In this document: positions 29,479 through 39,378 of the stretch, in pieces
How positions within the stretch are numbered: position 1 is the first letter of the stretch
How the letters are laid out: each line of letters opens with the position of its first letter
From: Pyxidicoccus fallax
GTDB taxonomy: Bacteria > Myxococcota > Myxococcia > Myxococcales > Myxococcaceae
DNA length: 64,000 nt
Assembly (NCBI RefSeq): GCF_012933655.1
Contig: NZ_JABBJJ010000010.1
Location: 22,955 to 86,954, forward strand
Direction of reading: 5' to 3'
Position numbers and translations under genes: made by a program
The notes under the pieces: model-generated
Databases searched by the model: none
The model's input: the letters and a program-made list of their open reading frames with translations, nothing else
Told to the model about the DNA's origin: nothing

Positions 29479-31629
29479 TCAGCGGGCCCGCGTCATGACG
29501 CCGCCACGCTCCAGCAACCCGAAGAGGTCCATCAGCGCCTCCACGGGGAAGGCGTGGCCGTACTCGGCGTAGGCCGCGTCGCGGATGTCCGCCACGGAGC
29601 GCTTGCCGTTCGCATAGCTCGCGACGGCATCGGGCAGTTGGAAGAAACGCAGCTCGCTCTCTCCACGCTCCCGCAGGGCGGTGGTCGCCGCGTCCATCGC
29701 GGCCTGCACGGCGGCCAGGCGCGGCTTGTCCTCGGGGCTCGCCTTGCCCGCGACGTCGTCGAAGGAGGCCAGCTCCTGGCCCTTCACGCGCCGGGGCACG
29801 TAGGACCGGGCCCGGCGCTCGGCCTCGGTGGGGGCGGGCTCCTTCAGGGACACGCCGCGCGCCTTGGCGTCCGCCTCCAGACGGTCCAGGGACTGTTCCT
29901 CGGCATCGTCCAGTGTCTTGGCCAGGGCCTTCACCGATGCCGCGGGCGCGCCCAGCGGCACGCACGAGAGCAGGGCCTCGCGCTCGCGCTGGTGGGCGGC
30001 GCGCATCGCGGCGCGGGCCAGGCGGTACGTGCCGGGCAGCTGCGTGGCGGGAACCGCGGTCAGGTCGCGGCGGGCGTTGAATTCGTCCTCCGCCACGCGC
30101 TTCACGCCATGCACCGCCACCAGTCGCGCCAGCTCCAACGCGCCCGCGCCTTCGGCCCAGGCGGCGACGGTGACTCCGGCGAGACCCGCGAAGGCGGCGC
30201 GGTGGAGCTGCGTGGGGTCCACGTTCTCCAGCCGGTCGCCGCTGGTGTGGTAGGCGTCGTCGGGCCACGTGCCGTAGGCCACCCCGGGGATGCCGTGGTC
30301 GTTGAAGAGCTGGTGGTCCGAGCCGCGGCTGTAGCGCTCCATGTGGGCGTCCAGCGGATCCCTCGAGCCGGTGACGGAGCCGATGCGGAAGTCCTTGCGC
30401 GACGGGTACACCACCCCGTTGAAGCGGTTCATGAAGGCCACCGTGGACTCGGACACGGTGTTAACGAAGCTCGCGTTCCAGTCCGGCGTGGCGGTCACCA
30501 TGAAGCGCGAGTGCACGCGGGTCAGGTTCGCGCCGAGCATGTCGAAGTTGAAGTTGGCCACCCGCCGCACCGGGTCGTTGGCGTGGTGGTCGAACCACTC
30601 GCGGGTGCCCTCGAACTCCGGCAGCCACAGCACGCGCACGGTGCGCACCGGCGGCGGCAGCACGCCCCGGCGGATGAGCGTGGTGTACGTGCGCACCATC
30701 TCCAGCACGGTGGCCGACCCCGAGGCGTTGTCGTTGGCCCCGGGCTTGTAGTGGTCCAGGTGGGCGGTGAGGACAACCTCCTCACCGGCGCGGGTGCCGG
30801 GGATGACGCCTCTGACGATGCTGTAGTGGCCCTCGCGCGTCTCGGTGGCGACGCTCACGTCCACCGTCACCGGACCCGCCTGGAGCTGGGCGCGCAGCTC
30901 GCGTCCCTGGCGGTCGGAGACCATGAACGCGAAGGGCGTCCGCCCGCCCGGCGCCAGCAGCCCCGGCGGCACGCGGGCCCAGCCAATCTGGTCCGGGAAG
31001 TCGCCGTCCAGGCGGTGCTGGAAGTTCCAGGGCGGCGTCGAGTACGACGAGATGACGCCCACGGCCCCGCGCTCCGACACTCCCTTGCGAATCGCGAAGC
31101 CGGGAGGGCCCCGGGTGAGGAGCACCTTGCCCTTCACGTCCTTGCCCGTGTAGTCCGCGTCCGCCATGCCGGTGCCCACGTCGACAAGCTCCAGGCCCGT
31201 GCCCTCGAAGCTGCCGCTGCCCCCCGCCAGGGACATGGGCTGGTCGGCGTAGGAGGTGACCTTGTGCCGGTGCGGGGTGGATACCCACAGCTCGCCCCGG
31301 GAGGCGCGCCACTGGGGGCCGTCCTTCATCGGCTCCAGGCGCACGTCCTGGAGCCCCGCGGCCTCGGCGGCACCCTTCAGCCACTCGGCCGCCTCGGCGT
31401 AGCCCCCCTGATTGTCACGGGCGAGGAGGGCCAGCCGCTGCACGTCGTCGTACGCGCGGTCGCCCGAACTCTCACTGATGAGCGCTCGCACCACCTCGTC
31501 GCGCAGCACGAGGCCGGTGGTGGGCGACACGGGCCCCACGGGTGACGGAGGCGGCTGGGCGGCGGCGCCGGAAGCGGTGAGGGCGGCGAGGGCGAAGGGG
31601 AGCAGTCGGAGGTGCATGAGGTGTCTCAC
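29479..31629 (-). CDS. Exported M28-family metallopeptidase with PA domain
   Basis: A 716-residue secreted peptidase. It has a signal peptide at 1-25 (LPFALAALTASGAAAQ) and a PA-type insert around 150-230. The M28 zinc core has HLDHYKPGANDN (about 290), carrying the first His and bridging Asp, PEFEGT (about 338) with the Glu pair region and DAYHTSGD (about 460) with the second His. The C-terminal 200 residues are a helical extension. M28 enzymes remove amino-terminal residues or glutamate from peptides with two zinc ions. The start may be the second Met (31617), which also gives a signal peptide. It is expressed alone, 51 bases from the next gene, likely for predation or nutrient scavenging. 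Confidence 0.85.
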   Translation of the reverse strand: MRHLMHLRLLPFALAALTASGAAAQPPPSPVGPVSPTTGLVLRDEVVRALISESSGDRAYDDVQRLALLARDNQGGYAEAAEWLKGAAEAAGLQDVRLEPMKDGPQWRASRGELWVSTPHRHKVTSYADQPMSLAGGSGSFEGTGLELVDVGTGMADADYTGKDVKGKVLLTRGPPGFAIRKGVSERGAVGVISSYSTPPWNFQHRLDGDFPDQIGWARVPPGLLAPGGRTPFAFMVSDRQGRELRAQLQAGPVTVDVSVATETREGHYSIVRGVIPGTRAGEEVVLTAHLDHYKPGANDNASGSATVLEMVRTYTTLIRRGVLPPPVRTVRVLWLPEFEGTREWFDHHANDPVRRVANFNFDMLGANLTRVHSRFMVTATPDWNASFVNTVSESTVAFMNRFNGVVYPSRKDFRIGSVTGSRDPLDAHMERYSRGSDHQLFNDHGIPGVAYGTWPDDAYHTSGDRLENVDPTQLHRAAFAGLAGVTVAAWAEGAGALELARLVAVHGVKRVAEDEFNARRDLTAVPATQLPGTYRLARAAMRAAHQREREALLSCVPLGAPAASVKALAKTLDDAEEQSLDRLEADAKARGVSLKEPAPTEAERRARSYVPRRVKGQELASFDDVAGKASPEDKPRLAAVQAAMDAATTALRERGESELRFFQLPDAVASYANGKRSVADIRDAAYAEYGHAFPVEALMDLFGLLERGGVMTRAR

Positions 31630-31680
31630 GGCACCTCACTCTGTCACCGCGCCCGCTGGTGTCCACCGGCTTGCGCCGTC

Positions 31681-32724
31681 TCAGAACCGGCCGGCGTCCA
31701 TGTCGAGCAGGAAGCGCACCAGGCCTTCCATGTACGTCTTCTGGTCGTCGTACATGGCCATGTGGCTGCCATTGGGGCAGTGCAGGTAGCGGCCGCGCTT
31801 CACCTGGCCCGCCATCCACTCCATGTGCTTGGGGTCCATGGTGTCGTGCTGGGCGCCGATGACGAGCGTGGGCACGGTGATGCGCTGCAGGTCCGCGCTG
31901 CGGTCCCACTTCTCCAGGATGCCGCTGAGGCCCATCTCGCTGGGGCCCTGCATGGGCACGTAGACCTTGGGGTTGATGTGCGCGAACGAGCGCTGCGCCG
32001 GCTCGGGCCACTGCGCCGCCGGCATCCGCAGGATGTGGTGCTCGTAGTAGTGCGGCACCAGCAGCTCCATGTAGCGCGGGTTCGTGTAGTCCTTCGCGGC
32101 CTCCAGCTTCTGCAGCTCCTCGCGGACCTCGGTGGGAATGGCCGGGATGAGGACGTTCTTCGCGTAGTCGTTGTACGCGGGGCAGCTCGACATCATGTTG
32201 GAGATGACGAGGCCGCGCAGGTTCTGTGGGTACTTGAGCGCGTACTCCGTCGCGAGGATGCCGCCCCACGAGTGGCCGAGCAGGAAGAAGTTGTCCGGCC
32301 CGAGGCCCAGGGCCTTGCGCACCTGCTCCACCTCTTCCACGAAGTGCTCGGTGGACAGGAGGGACGACAGCGTCGCGTCGTCGGGCTGGTCGCTGCGGTG
32401 CGAGCCGAGCTGGTCGTAGTAGTAGTACTCGATGCCCGCGCCGGGGAGGAAGGTGTCGAAGGCCTCGAAGTACTCGTGCGTGCCGCCGGGGCCGCCGTGC
32501 AGCAGCAACAGCTTGATGGTGGGGTTGTTGCCCACGCGCTTGGTCCAGACGTGGAACGTGCCCTTCGCCGTCTGGATGGGGATGCGCCGCGCGCCTCCGC
32601 CCAGCACGTCCATGCGGCCGGTCTGGTCGAAGTAGCGGGCTGCGTCCGCAGGGGCCGAGCCCCTCGTGGCACAGCCCTGGGCGAGCAGCGCGAACACAGC
32701 CAGGGCCCACAACGTCTTCATCAT
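31681..32724 (-). CDS. Proline iminopeptidase-like alpha/beta-hydrolase lipoprotein (S33)
   Basis: A 347-residue exported hydrolase. The signal peptide ends in lipobox LLAQGC, so the enzyme is membrane-anchored outside. The S33 (proline iminopeptidase) signature is LLHGGPGGTHEYF, which sets the oxyanion hole (about 75-85). The Ser nucleophile is in GHSWGG, the Asp in GAQHDTMD and the His in NGSHMAMY. The family removes N-terminal proline or acts on other small amides and esters. ATG 32724 has GGAG about 9 bases upstream. It lies just after the RADAR genes on the same strand, but with 134 bases between, so co-transcription is uncertain. Confidence 0.88.
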   Translation of the reverse strand: MMKTLWALAVFALLAQGCATRGSAPADAARYFDQTGRMDVLGGGARRIPIQTAKGTFHVWTKRVGNNPTIKLLLLHGGPGGTHEYFEAFDTFLPGAGIEYYYYDQLGSHRSDQPDDATLSSLLSTEHFVEEVEQVRKALGLGPDNFFLLGHSWGGILATEYALKYPQNLRGLVISNMMSSCPAYNDYAKNVLIPAIPTEVREELQKLEAAKDYTNPRYMELLVPHYYEHHILRMPAAQWPEPAQRSFAHINPKVYVPMQGPSEMGLSGILEKWDRSADLQRITVPTLVIGAQHDTMDPKHMEWMAGQVKRGRYLHCPNGSHMAMYDDQKTYMEGLVRFLLDMDAGRF

Positions 32725-32858
32725 GAGGTCCGCTCCAGGTTGGGGCGCCTCCAGGATGAAGCCGGGCGGCGCGAGCGGCGCAGCATAGCCGCCGGGACGG
32801 CCGGCTCGTTCAGGATGACGGCGTGGTGGGGCCGCCACCAACGCCTTCTGGAATGCCA

Positions 32859-35690
32859 TCAAAGCTCCCAGTTCGGCTCCTCCTCGAACGTGTCGAGCGC
32901 TTCTGACGAGGATGGAGCCCCTGGAGGAGGAGCCGCCTCGACTTCCTCTGGTTCCTGCTCCACTTCGTGAGGCGCGGACGAGGGACGAAGCCTCCTGGAC
33001 CACGGCTTCAACACGGCTCGCCATCGGCTGGCGACCTCATCGAGGTACCTGGGGTCCGAGCTGGCGGGGAGCGTGAACCGCGAGCGCCAGCCTGCGAGAC
33101 GGACCCGATCAACCCACTCCAGCGCCTCCTGGGCGGTGAGGTTGGCCTGCCGCAGGCCGGAGTAGAAATACACGTATTCATCGGCGAGCCGCGTCGCGAA
33201 GGTGACGGGGTCATCCGTATTGATGGAGACCAGCAGTGGCGCCTCCGACGCTCGAACGGCCGGTGGCCGGTGCTTCTTCGCCCCTCGCTGGGAGGGGCCG
33301 AGCGTCAACCGCAGCGCGGGCGGGACCTCGTGGACGCCCAGGTCCGAGGTCAGGAGGTTGCTCGAGGGATTGCTCTCGATGGTGATCTCCTGGCGCCCGA
33401 GCAGCCAGCGAAGCCATTGTTGTGCCTCCTCCAGCATGGAGACCTCGCCGTCATCGATGGTGACGGGAACCGGCCGAAGACCTCGCTGAAACCAGGCAGT
33501 CGAGGTCAGGTACCGCCGAACGATTTCCAGGGCGTTCTCGGGATGCGCGCCAACGGAGCCTGGCGCTACACGCCTTGGGTAGCCCAGGCGTTCGAGCAAC
33601 TCGGGAACGTGTCGAAGCCTTCTGGCCTCGAGATACATGTCGAGGTCGGGCGAGGGATCTCCGAAGACATCGCGGAGGAGACGCCGCAATTCCGTGCGCA
33701 CCAACTCCCGCCGGGAGCCTCTGCCCGTGAAGTCGCCTCGTTGGTAGCGCTCCAACTCCCACAGGAGGTCGTCGATCCGCTCCTCGGCGGGCTGAGGAAT
33801 CATCCGCGCATTTCGCGCCCAGAGCCGGGGCGAAATGCTCAGGGCGACCCCATGGCCAATCCGATCTCCCTGGCGAAGCGCGCCGAAATCCACCACCTCG
33901 TGGATGCGCCGCAGGCCCTCGACGAGCCGGCGGAAGTCCTCCCCCACATGGTAGGTCACGCCCAGCCGCGGAAGGGGCTGCTCGGCGCCACGCGCGGCGA
34001 GCACGCGCGAGGCATGAACCGAGGCACGACGGGCTTCCTCGAGAATTCCCAGCGTGACCCAGGTGGGCGCGGAGAGTTCCGTGCTTGCGACATCGAGGCC
34101 ACGGATGAGCAACTGCATGCTCGGAAAGCGCTCCAGGGCCCCCACGATGGCGAGTGCACGGCGCCGCTGCTCCGAGTACCAGTCACCGAACCTCACGCCC
34201 GTTCCGTTGCCTTCCGGGTCGGCATGGAGCCTGTGCTGCGGATGGCGTGTATTGAGGTTCTCCTTCACGAAATGGAAGACGAGGCCCACTTCGGTTCGGA
34301 CGGCGGGCTCCCCGGAACGCTGCCGGTGGTGGAAGCCAAGGCTTCCCTCCGCGAGCTTCTGGACGTCCCGGCACAGCATGGCCCAGGACTCGGGGGGCGT
34401 TCGCCGAAGCTCCAGCGCGCCGAGGTGGAGGTCGGCGCTTTCATGTTCGAGCGCGGCCTCGAAGAGGGTCGCGTCCATGTCGCCGCGAAACGCCTTGAGG
34501 CGGCTGAAATACCGCTGGAACCAGTCGAGTCCCGCGGTTCCTGGTTCCAGGACCAGGAAGTCGTAGGCGCGGCAGCGGACGCGCTGGTACTGCCAGAAGA
34601 AGCGCGTGAACTCCGCGTCCACCAGCTCCGAGCGGATGGCTCGCAGCGCATGGGTGGTGAAGACGGTCTCCGAAAGAACCCTGCCCGGGACTCCCCTGAA
34701 CCATCCGGCGATGGGATCGGCCGCGTAGAGCTCTTCCAGCGTCCGGGGACGCCGGGGAGGCGCGTCCCGGATGACGAGCCGCCGGTAGCTATGGCAGAGC
34801 GAGGCGAGGTCCACGCCGCCGGAGCCGCTCAGGAGCATCCGCATCGCGCCACCGCACCAGTACACGTGGTCGCCGAGCGCGGGACGCCCGTGATGACCGG
34901 CTGCTGTGCGCTCGACGGCCTCGCGGCAGAACTCCGCGAAGGAGGCTCTCTGCCCGGCCGCGAGCCGGAGCAGGTAGCCCGCCATGAGGGTCCGGGTGAT
35001 GGCCGCCGCCAGCAACATGCCCGTGAACGCGGACTGTCCTCCGAAAGGCCAGGAATGTCCCTGGAGCACCGTGGCGTCGGCTCGGGGAACCTGGCGCAGG
35101 AACCACCCCATCCACGAGGACCAGAGCTGTGAAAAGGAGAATGCGGCCTTCTCGTGGAGGTGTGTCTCGGCGACGGGCTGGCTCAGGACGTGCGCGAGTT
35201 GTGCGCTGACCAGGCTGACCCGGTCCGTGGTGGGGGCATGCGGGCCAGCGGAGTGCAGGGAGGCAATCAGCAGGTCCGGCGGCAGACGCAGCGAGAGCCA
35301 TCGCCAGCGCGAGACTCGGGCCACGGCCTCTCGCGGCGAGTCGTGGGACAGTTCCCGCAGCCGCACGGTGGCACCCGCCTGCTCGAGATGGCGAGTGGCC
35401 AGCCGGTGCAGGTAGGCCTCCAGGGGAATGCTCTGCCCCGCGGCCTCCTCGCCGTCCGCCGCGAACCAGGAATGCTCCCGCACTTCATGGAGCACTTGCA
35501 GGGAGAGCCCGCGAGCGCGAAGCCGCAAGTGGTCTTCCAGTTCATGAGCCATCGCGGCTGTCGCGGGCTCCAGCACGCCTGGGGCCACATGGCCGAGCGC
35601 CACGAGACCCGACCTGAATCCCTGGTGGGACAGGAAGGGCCAAGCATCGGCCTCGGCGATGAGCCGCTCGAGATTGATTTCACCTGCCAT
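32859..35690 (-). CDS. rdrB: RdrB-like adenosine deaminase of a RADAR anti-phage system
   Basis: A 943-residue protein with the metal-dependent adenosine deaminase core in split form. HLHEK near 178 matches the HxH motif. HVGEDF near 582 supplies the metal His plus Glu. RIGHGVAL near 612, ESNPSSN near 773 and NTDDP near 826 follow the ADA order. Long inserts around the core and a C-terminal acidic, Pro-rich tail (about 905-943) match the large size of RdrB. In RADAR, RdrB forms a shell that deaminates adenosine to inosine in nucleotides or RNA during phage infection, together with the RdrA ATPase. The start lies 23 bases after the RdrA stop. Identification is from this pairing plus motifs, by eye only. 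Confidence 0.82.
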   Translation of the reverse strand: MAGEINLERLIAEADAWPFLSHQGFRSGLVALGHVAPGVLEPATAAMAHELEDHLRLRARGLSLQVLHEVREHSWFAADGEEAAGQSIPLEAYLHRLATRHLEQAGATVRLRELSHDSPREAVARVSRWRWLSLRLPPDLLIASLHSAGPHAPTTDRVSLVSAQLAHVLSQPVAETHLHEKAAFSFSQLWSSWMGWFLRQVPRADATVLQGHSWPFGGQSAFTGMLLAAAITRTLMAGYLLRLAAGQRASFAEFCREAVERTAAGHHGRPALGDHVYWCGGAMRMLLSGSGGVDLASLCHSYRRLVIRDAPPRRPRTLEELYAADPIAGWFRGVPGRVLSETVFTTHALRAIRSELVDAEFTRFFWQYQRVRCRAYDFLVLEPGTAGLDWFQRYFSRLKAFRGDMDATLFEAALEHESADLHLGALELRRTPPESWAMLCRDVQKLAEGSLGFHHRQRSGEPAVRTEVGLVFHFVKENLNTRHPQHRLHADPEGNGTGVRFGDWYSEQRRRALAIVGALERFPSMQLLIRGLDVASTELSAPTWVTLGILEEARRASVHASRVLAARGAEQPLPRLGVTYHVGEDFRRLVEGLRRIHEVVDFGALRQGDRIGHGVALSISPRLWARNARMIPQPAEERIDDLLWELERYQRGDFTGRGSRRELVRTELRRLLRDVFGDPSPDLDMYLEARRLRHVPELLERLGYPRRVAPGSVGAHPENALEIVRRYLTSTAWFQRGLRPVPVTIDDGEVSMLEEAQQWLRWLLGRQEITIESNPSSNLLTSDLGVHEVPPALRLTLGPSQRGAKKHRPPAVRASEAPLLVSINTDDPVTFATRLADEYVYFYSGLRQANLTAQEALEWVDRVRLAGWRSRFTLPASSDPRYLDEVASRWRAVLKPWSRRLRPSSAPHEVEQEPEEVEAAPPPGAPSSSEALDTFEEEPNWEL

Positions 35691-35713
35691 GGACTTGTTG
35701 TCCTGCAGCGGGC

Positions 35714-38700
35714 CTATTTCCCGCTCGACTGCTTCATGTGTTCAACCCACGGGTGGTGGGGAAACGTCTCGTCGATGTCCGCGAGGGTGGCGTCCACCTC
35801 CGCGGGGAGGACTCCGCTCGCCAGGGTGCGCTCACGACGCAACTCATGCAGTTGAGGTGGCGTCAGATCCTGTAGCTGCGCGGGCTCGAGGAACACCCGC
35901 GCGACATCATCGGACAGCCCGGCCTCGGGTGTCGCCATGAGCGGAAGCCGCCGGACCCAATGCTCCAGAAGCGTATGCCTGCGTCCGCTCGTGGGAGGCT
36001 TGACGGGCCAGATCCCCTTGAGGAACGCTCTGTAGTCGTCTGTGGTCACTTCGCCTTTGTCGATGGAGCCGCCCTGGCTTCGTCGATAGAACCCAGCGCG
36101 GTTCTCCAGGAAATTCAGTGCGAATGCGTCCACCGCGTACGGCATGTAGTCCAGCGTCTCCAAGGCAAGCCACTCATCCAGGGAGTTGACCCTCTCGGCC
36201 CAGGCCTTGGGAGCTTCTTCGTACTCCATGAGCGAAGGCCACAGAACATCGGGCCAGGGGCGCAGCAGGTGTGGCTTCCTGCCCGTCAGCTGGGTGCTGA
36301 CGAGAGGCCAGACGGTGAGCTTTGTATCTGCGGGGGCGGAATCGTCGTCCTGGTCCTGGACGTAATCGAAGATCAGGCGGAATACGGCATCGAGGGGCGC
36401 CGGTAGGTCCGAGGCGGGTGCCACGGGGGCAAACCGCTCGATGATGAGCCCTCGCGTAGAGTCGATGGGAATCGAGGTGGTCGCGCCCGCACGAGAGTTC
36501 AGTATCACCTCGCGCAGGATGCGGCCACGTTCGGCGGCCGTGTTACTCATCTGGATCCGGGTTTTTTCGAGCCAGAACCACGAGACGACGTCAGGGTGTC
36601 CCGCTTCCTTCGCGAGGAGTCTCCAGACGTTCACAAGAACGACGGGGGCGAGGGCTCTGTTCGGGCGGCCTTCGATCTTCTCGCGAAGGTTGGAGTAGAG
36701 GGGTTCTGGAAGGTCTCCCAGAGCCTCCTGCCGTAGCGCGGTCCGATAGCGCTCCAACCTGAATTCCTTTTCCCTGAAGATACCGCTGTGGGGGGGAGGC
36801 GTCCGGTACCCGAGGTACTCCAGGAGCCCCTGCCGGACGCCCTGTCGATTCGAAGGAAGGTGAAGGCCTTTCAGAGCCTGTACGAAGGGGTGTGCCGGGG
36901 CCGCGCCGTCCAACTGGACGAGGGCTTGTTCGGGATCGAAGTTCAGGCGCGTCCTGCCTGGTATCGAGGAAAGCCTCGCGAGCCGCCGGGCCCTGAGCTC
37001 CTTGACGGACCAGGATGCCCCCAGCGTGGGAATCAGCGCACTGAGGAAGTCGCTCGCATCCTCCTCCGGCAGACCCGACTCAGGGGCGGCAATGAGTGGG
37101 GCATCCGTGCTGGCCCAGCTCGCGCACCGCTGTTGTCTGGGCGAACCGTGAACCTGGGGCCGCGCCAGTTCGCCGAGCTGCTCCGCCAAAGCTGTCCAGG
37201 ATGGCGGATGGTCCCACTCCACCGGTTCCTTCACCGCCCGGTGCTGGCAGATCTGGATGACCAGCCACAAGAAGTGACGTGCGAGGCGGCCGGCGTCTCG
37301 TCCTGGCGATGAGCGCCCCTTCGCGAGTTGCTCAGTCCAATGTCTGGAGAAGATCACATAGTCGACCGGTGCCTGCCATGCGGGGAGCGGCCAGGGCACC
37401 TCCAGCGCAGGTTCGAGACTCGAGGCAGGTCGCGATGCGAGAACGAAACGCACGGAGCCCTCGTCGACGGAGCTCTCCGACTCGTCCAAGGGGCCCTCAT
37501 GCACGCCATCCGCCGCGATGTCCGAGGCCAGCACCCAGCAGGCCGTGAGCCGCTCCGGCAGCTCGTCGCCATCCGAGGGCCGGAGGACGAATTCTCCAGG
37601 AACATGATTCGGCTTCAACACCGCACTGAAGCGGTTCAGGGTCTGCAGCGTGAGCGTGTATGCGGACTGCTCGACCCGGAACCGCACGACGGGCCTCAGC
37701 TCGGGTCTCATCTGGATGAGACGGGTGTCGAGCCGGAGCTGCCCATCCAGCTGGGCGCTCTGGACGGCGCCCTTGAGTCTCTTCCACCGCTCGTCCTCCT
37801 CGCCCAGCGCTTCGGAGGTTTCCTGCCACAGCCATTGGACGATGGGGAGCGTGGCCCTGGGAGTCATCTCCTCTTCAGTAGGGCTCGCCCTCCGGAGGCG
37901 CGCGGTCAGTTCGGAGATCTGCCGCAGGCGATCCGGTAGGAGTTCGGAGCTCTGGAGGTTGGCGAGGAAGTAGTCCCGCAGGGTTGGAGGCGTGCGCTCA
38001 TCCTCACGCGGAATCTCCGGCCGTTGGACCTCGACGGAGTAACGCTGGAGCAGCGAGTGGATCTCCTGGTTGCGCTCGACCCGCTCGCCAGGCTTCAGCG
38101 CTCCCAGCAGGAAGCGCGCGGAGTTCGGGATGTCTTTCTCGTAGGTGTCCTGCGCCAGCCTGAGGTAGGGCGCTCCATCCTTCGAAGCCCGGCTTCCTTG
38201 CGCGAGCAGTGACTCCTGCAGCCGCAGCAGGAAGAGCCTGCTGTCTCCCGCCATCAGGAACGACAGGCGCGGGTGCCACAACTTCCGAAGTAGCTCCAGC
38301 AGGCGGGCGGACAGCTTGGGATTCATGTCCGCGTCGTCGATGGGAACGAGGAACAGGGGCTTCTTGTTGCCACCCCGGCCAAACTTCGATGCGTAGCCCT
38401 CGACGAGTGCATCGACCGCGTCGCGAAAGCCCTCCGCCAGTTGCCCGCGTTCAAGCTCTTCCTCGATGATCTCGATGACGTACGAACTCGTATCCTGCCG
38501 CCCCACGCGCGCCTCCAGGCTTTCGTCCCAGGTGGCGAGTAGCCGCATCAAGCGATTCCACTTGTCGCGAAGCCGGGGGCCGGAAGCCTCATCCCAAATG
38601 GGCTTGGAGGACGTGCTCGTGGTGGGCGGCGGTTCCACGGTGTCAACCACGCTCTTCAGCCGGCCCATCACGTGGAGGGCGAGGTTCGTCGAGGGCGGAA

Positions 38701-39070
38701 GCGGCTGGAGGTCGATGATCTCGACCGGGATGATCATCTCGGCCATTCCCCTGATCCATCGTGGCTCCTTGGCCCCGAGGACAGACCGCCTGTAGGCGTT
38801 GAGCAGGGTCAGGAGGAGGGTGGACTTGCCGGTTCCTCGGCCACCATCAATCAGCAGTACCCGATTGGTTCGAGCCCGGTCGAGGTGGGGGAGGTAGGCG
38901 TGCTCCTGTGGCCCGCCATGCGGAGCCGACCAGGGCTCGTCGGCCATGTCGCGCAGCGTGGCCGCGATCTCCGATCCGGCTCGTTGCTGATCGCTGGTCA
39001 GGTTGGAGTAGAGGAACGGGGTCGCCTCGGCGCGGGGGCTTGGCACGGACTTCGGGGTGGGTTTGCGCAT
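35714..39070 (-). CDS. rdrA: RdrA-like P-loop ATPase of a RADAR anti-phage system
   Basis: A 1118-residue ATPase. Walker A is near 80 (LLIDGGRGTGKSTLLLTLL). Walker B is near 246 (LFLVPIDDADMNPKL), followed by a sensor-type segment ending in MAGDSRLFLLRLQ. The rest is long and helical with few recognised motifs, as in RdrA. RdrA forms a ring that delivers target RNA or nucleotides to RdrB and needs ATP. The order rdrA-rdrB in one operon with a 23-base gap fits RADAR; I see no third accessory gene (SLATT or Csx27-like) next to it. A weak candidate promoter is TTGCAC (39112-39117) and TAATGG (39090-39095) on the minus strand, 16 apart, before the ATG at 39070. It is low confidence. Confidence 0.85.
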   Translation of the reverse strand: MRKPTPKSVPSPRAEATPFLYSNLTSDQQRAGSEIAATLRDMADEPWSAPHGGPQEHAYLPHLDRARTNRVLLIDGGRGTGKSTLLLTLLNAYRRSVLGAKEPRWIRGMAEMIIPVEIIDLQPLPPSTNLALHVMGRLKSVVDTVEPPPTTSTSSKPIWDEASGPRLRDKWNRLMRLLATWDESLEARVGRQDTSSYVIEIIEEELERGQLAEGFRDAVDALVEGYASKFGRGGNKKPLFLVPIDDADMNPKLSARLLELLRKLWHPRLSFLMAGDSRLFLLRLQESLLAQGSRASKDGAPYLRLAQDTYEKDIPNSARFLLGALKPGERVERNQEIHSLLQRYSVEVQRPEIPREDERTPPTLRDYFLANLQSSELLPDRLRQISELTARLRRASPTEEEMTPRATLPIVQWLWQETSEALGEEDERWKRLKGAVQSAQLDGQLRLDTRLIQMRPELRPVVRFRVEQSAYTLTLQTLNRFSAVLKPNHVPGEFVLRPSDGDELPERLTACWVLASDIAADGVHEGPLDESESSVDEGSVRFVLASRPASSLEPALEVPWPLPAWQAPVDYVIFSRHWTEQLAKGRSSPGRDAGRLARHFLWLVIQICQHRAVKEPVEWDHPPSWTALAEQLGELARPQVHGSPRQQRCASWASTDAPLIAAPESGLPEEDASDFLSALIPTLGASWSVKELRARRLARLSSIPGRTRLNFDPEQALVQLDGAAPAHPFVQALKGLHLPSNRQGVRQGLLEYLGYRTPPPHSGIFREKEFRLERYRTALRQEALGDLPEPLYSNLREKIEGRPNRALAPVVLVNVWRLLAKEAGHPDVVSWFWLEKTRIQMSNTAAERGRILREVILNSRAGATTSIPIDSTRGLIIERFAPVAPASDLPAPLDAVFRLIFDYVQDQDDDSAPADTKLTVWPLVSTQLTGRKPHLLRPWPDVLWPSLMEYEEAPKAWAERVNSLDEWLALETLDYMPYAVDAFALNFLENRAGFYRRSQGGSIDKGEVTTDDYRAFLKGIWPVKPPTSGRRHTLLEHWVRRLPLMATPEAGLSDDVARVFLEPAQLQDLTPPQLHELRRERTLASGVLPAEVDATLADIDETFPHHPWVEHMKQSSGK

Positions 39071-39205
39071 GGTCTGGATTCCGGTGCCCCCATTACCTGA
39101 ATGCTTGAGTAGTGCAAAAGAGCTGTCCCGAGCGGTGCGCGTGGTTCTGGACAGCTGTTGTCATTTCACGCCCGGGCTCGCCGACTCCGTTTGCGGTGCT
39201 GGTAG

Positions 39206-39378
39206 ATCCAAAAGGCGGTCGTGCACGCCGGGGAGGAGCATTCCCTGACCGTGCGTCCGGACGGCACCGTGTGGGCCTGGGGCTATGGTTGGGACGGCCA
39301 GTTGGGCACTGGCACCCCCGGGAACAGCTCCACGCCTTCACCGATGCGCTCTCTCCCGTGCAGGTCCTGCTGGACTGA
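39206..39378 (+). pseudogene. Decayed RCC1-repeat fragment with frameshift
   Basis: One RCC1 repeat is readable: HAGEEHSLTVRPDGTVWAWG then YGWDGQLGTGTPG, the usual H-S-L, DGTVWAWG and GQLG pattern. The expected ending PVQVLLD appears in another frame before a stop at 39376, so a frameshift lies between about 39325 and 39360. An in-frame TAG at 39203 stops any upstream extension. RCC1-repeat proteins are common in myxobacteria; here only the last repeat survives, between the RADAR locus and a BNR-repeat gene. Confidence 0.65.

Noticed and set aside
39090..39117. A sigma70-type promoter for the RADAR operon
   Set aside because: Only 4 of 6 matches at -35 and a poor -10 with spacing 16; mentioned in the RdrA entry but not called as a feature.
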